A stretch of DNA of 6,996 nucleotides, taken from positions 1-6,996 of the forward strand of contig JAGLKH010000153.1 in NCBI GenBank assembly GCA_023141985.1, read 5' to 3'. Source of the DNA: Flavobacteriaceae bacterium (GTDB taxonomy: Bacteria; Bacteroidota; Bacteroidia; Flavobacteriales; Flavobacteriaceae). A model generated the notes under the pieces. The model was not told the DNA's origin, ran no database searches, and saw only the letters and a list, made by a program, of their open reading frames with translations. The position numbers and the translations under genes are program-made. Positions 1-5,880 of this stretch are shown one piece after another; position 1 is the first letter of the stretch, and the number at the start of each line of letters is the position of its first letter.

Positions 1-1
1 T

Positions 2-61
2 TTATCCTTGTTCCCATTAAATGCATACAACGATATTCCTTTAAAAGTGTTTAAACTTTGA
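2..61 (+). CDS. Possible 3' end of an unidentified plus-strand gene
   Basis: Two plus-strand frames stay open from the window edge, one stopping at 52-54 (TAA) and one at 59-61 (TGA). The second reads ...PLNAYNDIPLKVFKL and looks slightly more protein-like. It would run convergently towards guaC. A small stem-loop (73-79 pairing with 84-90) followed by a T-rich run begins a dozen bases later and could be its terminator. About 19 codons are too few to name a family, and the opposite strand is also open here, although it lacks an ATG start. The call is weak. Confidence 0.2.
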   Translation, partial: LSLFPLNAYNDIPLKVFKL

Positions 62-156
62 TTAATTATGAATATGATTTTTTAATCATAATTTTATTAA
101 ACAATTAATCAAAATTAAATAATATTTAACAAAATAAATTATATTTAATTTATTTT
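57..156. repeat. AT-rich intergenic block with successive inverted repeats; possible convergent terminator
   Basis: The gap downstream of guaC holds four perfect inverted repeats. TTTGATTAATT (57-67) pairs with its complement at 103-113. Inside that pair, TATGATT (73-79) pairs with 84-90 across a four-base loop. TTAAATA (115-121) pairs with 123-129. AAAATAAATTA (131-141) pairs with 146-156 across a four-base loop, leaving an A-rich left arm and a T-rich right arm on both strands. These could form weak bidirectional terminators between guaC and a convergent neighbour. Stems made almost only of A and T are expected fairly often by chance in such sequence. I see nothing else supportable in 157-286. 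Confidence 0.3.
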
Positions 157-286
157 CCAAACTTTTTATAAGTTTTATGCTGTTTTTTGAGATAGTTGAA
201 GTTGTGAAGCTTTAGCCTAAATGATAATCCAAATCTTTAACCATTTGAAATTTACAATAAGTAACTTGTTAATCTGAAAAAAGTGT

Positions 287-1327
287 CTATTCTTTATAAA
301 CTCTATTTTCTTGCTCAGTAACTCTTATAAACGTTGTACGTTTGGTAAGTTCCTTTAAACGTTGTGCACCAACATAGGTACAGGTACTACGTATACCTCC
401 TAAAATATCTTGTAATGTTGTTTCAACATTACCTTTAAATGGTACTTCGACAATTTTACCTTCAGAGGCACGATACTCAGCAACTTCACCAACATGCTTT
501 TTCATAGCAGTACTGGAACTCATGCCATAAAACTGTTTAAATGGTTTCCCATTTCGTTCTATGAGCTCTCCACCACTTTCTGTATGTCCGGCTAGCATGC
601 CACCGAGCATTACAAAATCGGCGCCAGCTCCAAAGGCTTTAGCTATATCACCTGGAAAGACACAACCTCCATCGCTAATAATTTGCCCACCTAAACCATG
701 AGCAGCATCTGCACATTCTATGATTGCTGATAGTTGTGGGTAACCAACACCAGTTTTTATGCGTGTAGTACAAACAGAACCTGGCCCAATACCAACTTTT
801 ACAATATCAGCACCAGATAATAAAAGTTCTTCAACCATTTCTCCGGTCACTACATTTCCAGCAATTATAACTTTGTTAGGATAGGTTTCTCTGGTCTGCT
901 TCACAAAATCTGCAAAACGTTCGCTATAACCATTTGCCACATCTATACAAATGAATTTAATAGCAGGATTTGAGTCAAGTATTGCTGCTAATTTTTCAAT
1001 ATCTTTTGGTTTTATACCTGTACTTATAGCGATATAATCCCCAATGCCTTTAGGTGAATTTGCCATAAACACATTCCAATCTTTAATAGCGTAATGTTTG
1101 TGTATTGCTGTAATTAATTTATTTTTGGCTAATACAACGGCCATTTCAAAAGTGCCTACAGTATCCATATTTGCAGCTATAACAGGAACACCTTGCCAAC
1201 TATTATTTGCATGTAAAAATTTAAATTCTCTTTGCAGTGAAACCTGAGATCTACTCTTTAAGGTAGAACGTTTGGGGCGAATCATGACATCTTTAAAGCC
1301 TAATTTTAGGCCGCTTTCTATTCGCAT
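287..1327 (-). CDS. guaC: GMP reductase (GuaC)
   Basis: This enzyme catalyses NADPH-dependent reductive deamination of GMP to IMP and ammonia, returning guanine nucleotides to the purine pool; it is cytoplasmic. The 346-residue protein is a single IMPDH/GMPR-type TIM barrel without CBS domains. Its length is almost that of E. coli GuaC (347). The nucleotide loop [10 protein letters not shown] carries the catalytic cysteine at residue 186. The motif EYRASEG places Glu at 289, and this RASEG form separates GMP reductases from IMP dehydrogenases. Lys77 in the IHKHY motif is also in the family position. The ISDGG (217-221) and MLGGMLAG (240-247) phosphate-binding loops are intact. The ATG at 1327 fits, because a TAACTTTG promoter element lies 25 bases upstream. 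The stop is TAG. The gene lies downstream of ridA on the same strand with an 81-base gap and is probably transcribed on its own. Confidence 0.96.
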   Translation of the reverse strand: MRIESGLKLGFKDVMIRPKRSTLKSRSQVSLQREFKFLHANNSWQGVPVIAANMDTVGTFEMAVVLAKNKLITAIHKHYAIKDWNVFMANSPKGIGDYIAISTGIKPKDIEKLAAILDSNPAIKFICIDVANGYSERFADFVKQTRETYPNKVIIAGNVVTGEMVEELLLSGADIVKVGIGPGSVCTTRIKTGVGYPQLSAIIECADAAHGLGGQIISDGGCVFPGDIAKAFGAGADFVMLGGMLAGHTESGGELIERNGKPFKQFYGMSSSTAMKKHVGEVAEYRASEGKIVEVPFKGNVETTLQDILGGIRSTCTYVGAQRLKELTKRTTFIRVTEQENRVYKE

Positions 1328-1352
1328 TTTCTTTGAAGTATTTGGTTACATA

Positions 1353-1360
1353 CAAAGTTA
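1353..1360 (-). promoter_or_regulatory. Bacteroidota-type -7 element upstream of guaC
   Basis: On the minus strand this reads TAACTTTG, an exact match to the Bacteroidota primary-sigma -7 consensus TAnnTTTG. It ends 25 bases before the guaC ATG, a normal leader length. No clean TTG -33 element is visible; the expected region is T-rich (TTCTTTAC). The assignment rests on the -7 match and its position. Confidence 0.5.
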
Positions 1361-1400
1361 AAAAAATAAAAAGTAAAGAATGAATTTTATAAAATAATTT

Positions 1401-1416
1401 TTAAGTAATTACTTAA
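1401..1416. repeat. 16-bp perfect palindrome spanning the ridA stop codon
   Basis: TTAAGTAATTACTTAA is a perfect palindrome covering the last two codons and TAA stop (1411-1409) of ridA. On the minus strand it is followed by an A/T-rich stretch (AAAATTATTTT), so the transcript could form a weak 6-bp stem near the end of the ridA message. The stem has only two G-C pairs, so a terminator role is speculative. Confidence 0.25.
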
Positions 1417-1789
1417 CAGCAATCATACTTATCTCTACGTTTACATCTTTAGGTAAACGTGCTACTTGTACAGTTTCGCGAGCAGGAGCCGAAGCATCAT
1501 CAAAATAGCTACCGTAAACTTCATTTATTTGTGCGAAATTATTCATGTCGCTAATAAAAATGGAGGTCTTTACCACATTTTCAAAAGTCATGTCTGCAGC
1601 TGCTAAAACCTGTTTCATGTTTTCCATTACTTGCCTGGTTTCTGTTTTAATATCTGTTAAAACCAATGCTCCGGTTTCCGGTTTAAAAGCTATTTGCCCA
1701 GAGGTATATAGTGTATTTCCGCTTAAAACAGCTTGGTTATATGGACCAATTGGAGCAGGAGCCTTTGAAGTAGTAATAATTGTTTTCAT
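1409..1789 (-). CDS. ridA: RidA family enamine/imine deaminase (YjgF/YER057c/UK114)
   Basis: This small cytoplasmic enzyme hydrolyses reactive 2-aminoacrylate-type enamines and imines released by PLP-dependent dehydratases, protecting other PLP enzymes; members form homotrimers. The 126-residue product matches the family length (E. coli RidA, 128). The family blocks are intact: APAPIGPYNQAV with Tyr17, YTSGQI, VVKTSIFISDMNNFAQINEVY, and the active-site region PARETVQVARLPKDVNVEI with Arg104 and Glu119 at the substrate-binding positions. I chose the ATG at 1789 because MKTIITTSKAPAPIGPYNQ is the normal family N-terminus. An in-frame ATG at 1828 would add 13 residues encoded across a palindromic repeat, which is implausible. 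The gene lies 78 bases behind lptD on the same strand. No TAnnTTTG element is visible in that gap, so it is probably read through from lptD. Confidence 0.94.
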   Translation of the reverse strand: MKTIITTSKAPAPIGPYNQAVLSGNTLYTSGQIAFKPETGALVLTDIKTETRQVMENMKQVLAAADMTFENVVKTSIFISDMNNFAQINEVYGSYFDDASAPARETVQVARLPKDVNVEISMIAVK

Positions 1790-1805
1790 GAAAAATTTGT
1801 TTTTC

Positions 1806-1825
1806 ATTCCCATAAAAATGGGAAT
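1806..1825. repeat. REP-like palindrome between lptD and ridA
   Basis: ATTCCCAT and ATGGGAAT form a perfect 8-bp stem around an AAAA loop (TTTT on the minus strand), with three consecutive G-C pairs in an otherwise AT-rich gap. Palindromes of the form ATTCCC...GGGAAT recur as short dispersed repeats in many bacterial genomes. On the lptD-ridA transcript it would fold just upstream of the ridA start. No uninterrupted T-run follows on either strand, so a repeat or mRNA-processing/stability hairpin fits better than a classical terminator. Confidence 0.45.
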
Positions 1826-1842
1826 CATTATCTATTCTATGT

Positions 1843-1861
1843 ATGCAGCTTTTTACTGCAT
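1843..1861. repeat. Short inverted repeat just after the lptD stop
   Basis: ATGCAG (1843-1848) and CTGCAT (1856-1861) form a 6-bp stem around a seven-base loop. The T-rich run (TTTTATTTTA) lies after the hairpin on the plus strand. On the minus strand, the direction of lptD transcription, the hairpin is preceded by A residues and not followed by T residues. It therefore does not look like an lptD terminator, which is compatible with read-through into ridA. Confidence 0.25.
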
Positions 1862-1867
1862 TTTATT

Positions 1868-4618
1868 TTAAAGTTGTCTATCACGTGTTTTTCGTTTTTC
1901 GTATTTTAAATCTTTTAAAATACTAGACCTTATGCCTATAAAGAAGTTCCAGGAACTACGAGAGCTAAAAGGTATCCATGTAAAACTCATTCTCCAGCTT
2001 AACAAATCGCGTTCAAATCCTAAATTTGTATAGGTAACACCTTTATTTTTTAAATCGTAACCAGAAGAAGCTCTAACACTCCACCTTGGTGAAATATCTA
2101 TTTCAGTTGAAAACATTAGAGAATGTGAAGTAATCTCATTTTGTCTACGCGTATTGCTATAATTTACGGCATATGCCAAACGTAAATTCCATGGCATTTT
2201 ATTTGTATACAATGCACTGGGCTTCTCTTTTTCTTTGTCTTTATTATCGGAGCTTAATCTTCTATCGGCAAAATCTTCAGGCTTTCCAAACAAATCATCT
2301 TTACGACCACCACTACGTAAAGATTCTTCAGTAGCAGATTGGTTTTGGCTATCATCCTTTTCAAAATTTTTACTGGAAAGTGTATAATTCATGGTTAGAT
2401 TGGCACTGGTTAACCTAAAAAGACTTCCTCCATTCTCTATATTAAATTTATCGATCTTTTTGTTGTTATTATCTAAAGCATAAGGGTCTAAAGTTGCTCC
2501 AAAGTTTATACTCATTTTATTATCTAAAATTTGAGTCCCTCCACTCATTCTTATCGGACTCAAACGTAATGAATCTCCAGAAATATTATAAGATGTAGAA
2601 AAATTTAAATTGTTAAGCAATTTAATTTTTTTAGCTTCGGTAGCTGTACTATCTCTATCTCTAACTTTAGCTTCAAAATTGTTACCTAATGATAGTCCAA
2701 TAGAGCTTGAAAATGTATTACCGGGAATTCCAAAAAGTGATTGTTCAAAACGTGTATATTCTACTTCTTCTTGTGTTAATCCATCGGCATTAATAACTTC
2801 GTAAGTATCGTAATATTCATTGAAAGCAGGCGAAATATTATAACTAATAGAAGGACGCATAACATGCCTGATTTTTTGGATTTTTTTATCTTCACCAAAA
2901 TCGAACATACCATAAATAGTTGTCCCCAAACTAGCGCTAAAATTGTAAGTTCTAAAGGCATCAAAACCGTTTACCTCTGTGGTTATAACTTCTTGAGAAT
3001 CAACATCAAATTTTTTATTTACTGTTTTTATTGCCCAAGTTTCCTGATAATTTGAGCCTGTACTAAGACTTAAATACTTAAATAGTTTAAAATTTGTACT
3101 TATAGGAATTGAATGTTGCATACCTATTTTAGCTTCATCAAACATTTCTTTTTTAAAAAATAAGGAGTCTGTAGTTTGTATCCTGTTTTCGCCACGAACA
3201 TTATATTGCAAGTTTATATTTTGAATAATCCCTTTTTTACTTCCAACTTTAGGAGCAAAAGGATAAACACGACTTACACTTCCCTGAAACGTGGGTAATG
3301 TCATGCTTATAGTTTCAGTATTTGTGTTTTGAGAATGTGTAGCCGTAAGACTAAAATTAACCTGTGGCTCTCCCTGAAAAGACTTTGAATAAGAAATAGA
3401 AGAGGATAATGTGTTGTTTAAAAAGTTTGAAGCGTTTAGCTGATTAATGGATTGTTGATAATAACGACTACTTCCTAAGTTTACAGATGCTGAAAAACGA
3501 GAATTTGGATTCGATTTTGCATCTTGACTATGAGACCACCTAATATTATATATAGAACTCTTGGCGTAATCCGGGAAGCCACGCTCACTGGTAATTAGGT
3601 TTTCAAACCGAAAACTTAAGTTACCTCTAAATTTATAACGCAAAGCATAAGCACTTTGAAGTCTTAAACCATAACTTCCATTGGTGTAATAATTTCCTAA
3701 AACAGCCAAATCCACATAATCATTAATGGCAAAATAATAACCTCCATTTTGTATATTATAGCCTCTATCGTTATCTTCTCCAAACGTAGGAAAGATTACT
3801 CCGGAAGTACGTTTTTTTGTTAACGGAAAAAATGCAAACGGTAGGCCTATTGGAGTTGGAACGTCTGCAATAAATAAGTTAGTTAATCCTGTAACCACTT
3901 TTTTTCCGGGAACGATTTTAGCTTTACGCAGTAAAAAATAATATTCCGGATTATCAGGATCTTCAGAGGTTGTGTATTTTGCACGATTAACAAAGTAAAC
4001 CGAATCGTTTTCTTTCTTTGTTTTTTCAGAAATTATTAAACCTCCTTCTTGCTCTGTTCTGGAATTATAGATAATTGCTTTTTGTGTTTTTGTATTGAAA
4101 ATTAAAGAATCCGGTTCTACAACATCACTACCTTGTTTAAATATTGGAGCTTGATTGTAATTGCCCAAAGAATCAATTATACCTTTTGCAGAAACTTCAT
4201 TTTTGGCATAATCTATAACAATAACACCAGCATTAATATCCATATCCTGATAGTGCATTTCTGCTTCATTATATAGATAAATTTTTTCTTTCTTTTGGTT
4301 TATTGACACATAGTCGCTGGCTTTGTATTTCATGATATCTTCCAACAATTCTTTCTTTTTAGGAATACTATCTTGGATTGTAGAATCTTTAAGTTTTGGA
4401 TTTACTGGTTTTGTTACCAAAGAGTCTATATTAATACTAATTGAATCTTTTGTGGTTTTTGGACTAATAACAGGTTTAGTTCTGGGTACATCCTGTGCAT
4501 AGCTAAAAGTGTTTATAAGCACTGTAAAACTAAATGCGAAAAGTATTTGAAAGATATTTGTTTGCAATGCTTTTAGATGTATTTTTGTAAAAGTATGGCT
4601 CGGTTTTTGAATTGCCAA
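1868..4618 (-). CDS. lptD: LPS assembly outer-membrane protein LptD
   Basis: LptD is the outer-membrane barrel that, with the lipoprotein LptE, inserts lipopolysaccharide into the outer leaflet at the end of the Lpt bridge. The 916-residue ORF is longer than E. coli LptD (784). In order I see: a signal peptide (hydrophobic core about 21-38, likely cleavage SYA|Q after 41); a polar Lys/Ser/Thr-rich linker (42-95); an OstA/LptA-like beta-jellyroll (about 96-250) with repeated short beta strands such as KIYLYNEAEMHYQDMDI; the junction PTPIGLPFAFFP...KRTSGVIFPTFG (254-280), which matches the LptD plug-barrel motif; then a barrel rich in alternating aromatic strands to the end. A charged insertion (about 750-803) is probably a loop. 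There are no cysteines. The start is uncertain: the TTG at 4618 overlaps a promoter-like TAACTTTG, and a TTG at 4567 would give 899 residues. The longer start gives a positively charged n-region. Confidence 0.9.
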   Translation of the reverse strand: MAIQKPSHTFTKIHLKALQTNIFQILFAFSFTVLINTFSYAQDVPRTKPVISPKTTKDSISINIDSLVTKPVNPKLKDSTIQDSIPKKKELLEDIMKYKASDYVSINQKKEKIYLYNEAEMHYQDMDINAGVIVIDYAKNEVSAKGIIDSLGNYNQAPIFKQGSDVVEPDSLIFNTKTQKAIIYNSRTEQEGGLIISEKTKKENDSVYFVNRAKYTTSEDPDNPEYYFLLRKAKIVPGKKVVTGLTNLFIADVPTPIGLPFAFFPLTKKRTSGVIFPTFGEDNDRGYNIQNGGYYFAINDYVDLAVLGNYYTNGSYGLRLQSAYALRYKFRGNLSFRFENLITSERGFPDYAKSSIYNIRWSHSQDAKSNPNSRFSASVNLGSSRYYQQSINQLNASNFLNNTLSSSISYSKSFQGEPQVNFSLTATHSQNTNTETISMTLPTFQGSVSRVYPFAPKVGSKKGIIQNINLQYNVRGENRIQTTDSLFFKKEMFDEAKIGMQHSIPISTNFKLFKYLSLSTGSNYQETWAIKTVNKKFDVDSQEVITTEVNGFDAFRTYNFSASLGTTIYGMFDFGEDKKIQKIRHVMRPSISYNISPAFNEYYDTYEVINADGLTQEEVEYTRFEQSLFGIPGNTFSSSIGLSLGNNFEAKVRDRDSTATEAKKIKLLNNLNFSTSYNISGDSLRLSPIRMSGGTQILDNKMSINFGATLDPYALDNNNKKIDKFNIENGGSLFRLTSANLTMNYTLSSKNFEKDDSQNQSATEESLRSGGRKDDLFGKPEDFADRRLSSDNKDKEKEKPSALYTNKMPWNLRLAYAVNYSNTRRQNEITSHSLMFSTEIDISPRWSVRASSGYDLKNKGVTYTNLGFERDLLSWRMSFTWIPFSSRSSWNFFIGIRSSILKDLKYEKRKTRDRQL

Positions 4619-4729
4619 AGTTACATATATTTTTTTGTGATTATTTTTAATATTATAAAAAATTAAAATTTAAACCTGTACACAACTAGATTGGGTAATA
4701 AACCGAGTTTCAAAGCCATTAAAGTCTCT
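4568..4729. promoter_or_regulatory. Divergent regulatory region between lptD and the amidase gene
   Basis: This is the only divergent gap in the window, so promoters for both envelope gene groups should lie here. For lptD there is a TAACTTTG element. For the amidase the best candidate is TAGATTGG at 4687-4694, one mismatch from TAnnTTTG and 35 bases before the ATG, which is weak. Most of 4621-4672 is A/T-only sequence. The flanking start regions form an imperfect inverted repeat (4555-4566 against 4731-4743). Confidence 0.45.
4616..4623 (-). promoter_or_regulatory. Promoter-like -7 element TAACTTTG at lptD
   Basis: The minus strand reads TAACTTTG, matching TAnnTTTG and identical to the octamer upstream of guaC. 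If used, transcription would begin a few bases downstream, and the TTG at 4618, which sits inside the octamer, could not be the start codon. The next in-frame start would be the TTG at 4567, with a leader of roughly 40 bases. No clear TTG -33 element is seen upstream, so the site is a candidate only. Confidence 0.4.
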
Positions 4730-5824
4730 ATGCAAACGAATATAAAATACCTTTTATTATCCTTTATATTTTTATTAACATGTTTCTCTTTTGCGCAAAA
4801 AACAACTGAAAAATTTGTAGTTGTACTCGATGCTGGACATGGAGGTAGAGACCCGGGAAATTTAGGCAATGGTTTTAAAGAAAAAGACATCGCTTTAAGT
4901 ATTATATTAAAAATAGGAAAGGAGCTTGAAAAATATAAGGGCATTAAAGTTATTTATACACGTAAAACAGATGTGTTTGTAGACCTGTTTATAAGAGGTA
5001 AAATTGCGAATAGAGCTGATGCCGATTTATTTGTTTCTGTGCATTGTAATTCGTTTCATACACAAGTATATGGAACCGAAACTTATGTTCTGGGCACAAA
5101 AAGAAGTGAAACAAATTTTAATGTTTCCAAAATGGAAAATGAAGTTATCTTTTTAGAAGAAGATTACGAAAAAAATTACGAAGGATTTGACCCCAATAAT
5201 CCTGAATCTTTGATAGGAATTACACTAATGATGGAAGATTATTTAGATCAGAGCATTTTATTAGCGAGTTATATACAAGATAATTTTACTAATAAATTAA
5301 AACGTTATAACAGAGGTGTAAAACAAGAAGGTTTTATTGTATTACATCAAACCTATATGCCAAGTGTTTTGGTTGAAACAGGATTTTTAACTTATAAGAA
5401 AGAAGGCGTTTATTTAAATTCTAATAATGGACAAACTGAAATGGCAACTTCAATAAAAGATGCTATTTTAAAATATAAGGAGAATATAAGCTTTGAATCT
5501 GTTGAAGATATTGTAATTAATGATTATGATGCTTCAATCGATAAACCTACAACATTTCCTGAAATTACGTTTAAAGTCCAAATTGCAGCAAGTTCAAGAA
5601 AGTTAATTACTAAGCCATATAACTTTAAAGGACTTAACGAAATCTCCAGGGATAAAGTAGGTAATATCTTCAAATATTTTTATGGCTCAACATCAGATTA
5701 CTCAAAAATTAAAAAACAAAATAAAGAAGCTCTTAAAAAAGGATATGACACTTGTTTTATAGTTGCATTTAAAAATGGAGTACCAATAACTTTAACAGAA
5801 GCCTTAAAAACTCCATCAGATTAA
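4730..5824 (+). CDS. N-acetylmuramoyl-L-alanine amidase with C-terminal SPOR-like domain
   Basis: This zinc amidase (Amidase_3 family, AmiA/B/C type) cleaves the bond between N-acetylmuramic acid and the peptide stem, acting on periplasmic peptidoglycan during cell separation. The 364-residue product starts with a signal peptide (MQTNIKYLLLSFIFLLTCFSFA|Q). The catalytic domain spans about 29-250. Zinc ligands are His37 in LDAGHGGRDPG, Glu51 in KEKDIAL and His105 in SVHCNS, and the catalytic Glu216 is in VETGFL; all are present. An insertion at about 127-175, rich in acidic residues (FLEEDYEKNYEGFDPNNPES), sits where regulated amidases carry an inhibitory helix. Residues 278-352 (FKVQIAASSRK ... 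CFIVAFKNG) resemble a divergent SPOR domain, which binds glycan stripped of peptides. The ATG at 4730 is preferred to an upstream TTG at 4691 because it begins directly at a normal signal peptide. It is the first gene of the plus-strand group, 56 bases before the MlaD-family gene. Confidence 0.93.
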   Translation: MQTNIKYLLLSFIFLLTCFSFAQKTTEKFVVVLDAGHGGRDPGNLGNGFKEKDIALSIILKIGKELEKYKGIKVIYTRKTDVFVDLFIRGKIANRADADLFVSVHCNSFHTQVYGTETYVLGTKRSETNFNVSKMENEVIFLEEDYEKNYEGFDPNNPESLIGITLMMEDYLDQSILLASYIQDNFTNKLKRYNRGVKQEGFIVLHQTYMPSVLVETGFLTYKKEGVYLNSNNGQTEMATSIKDAILKYKENISFESVEDIVINDYDASIDKPTTFPEITFKVQIAASSRKLITKPYNFKGLNEISRDKVGNIFKYFYGSTSDYSKIKKQNKEALKKGYDTCFIVAFKNGVPITLTEALKTPSD

Positions 5825-5829
5825 AGTCG

Positions 5830-5856
5830 TTGTTTTTAAATTAATTGCTAATTTTG
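5830..5856 (+). promoter_or_regulatory. Bacteroidota-type promoter upstream of the MlaD-family gene
   Basis: TTG at 5830-5832 and TAATTTTG at 5849-5856 match the -33 TTG and -7 TAnnTTTG elements. The spacer of 16 bases is slightly shorter than usual. The -7 element ends 24 bases before the TTG start codon at 5881, nearly the same distance as for guaC. It lies six bases after the amidase stop, so the lipid-transport gene may be transcribed on its own as well as from upstream. Confidence 0.5.
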
Positions 5857-5880
5857 TGACCAATCAATAAATTTAATCGT

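Noticed and set aside
287..1327. IMP dehydrogenase as the identity of the 346-residue barrel protein
   Set aside because: It lacks CBS domains, has GMP-reductase length and carries the RASEG motif with Glu289.
1790..1828. N-terminal extension of ridA from an upstream in-frame ATG
   Set aside because: The extra 13 residues are encoded across the ATTCCCAT palindrome and do not match the RidA N-terminus, which begins exactly at ATG 1789.
1545..1871. Plus-strand ORF of 108 codons opposite ridA
   Set aside because: It overlaps a well-conserved RidA gene on the other strand and has no recognisable domain; it is a shadow frame.
2610..3055. Small ORFs in both directions inside lptD
   Set aside because: All lie within the LptD barrel coding sequence, have no domain signature and are explained by out-of-frame reading.
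4691..4729. TTG start for the amidase giving 13 extra residues
   Set aside because: ATG 4730 starts a complete, typical signal peptide, and the TTG overlaps the only promoter-like octamer nearby.
4745..4795. Lipoprotein signal (Cys18) in the amidase
   Set aside because: LLTC lacks the small residue before Cys normally needed, and a standard signal peptidase I site (SFA|Q) follows.
4663..4944. Minus-strand ORF of 93 codons overlapping the amidase start
   Set aside because: It is antisense to the amidase signal peptide and zinc-binding motif, and its sequence resembles nothing known to me.
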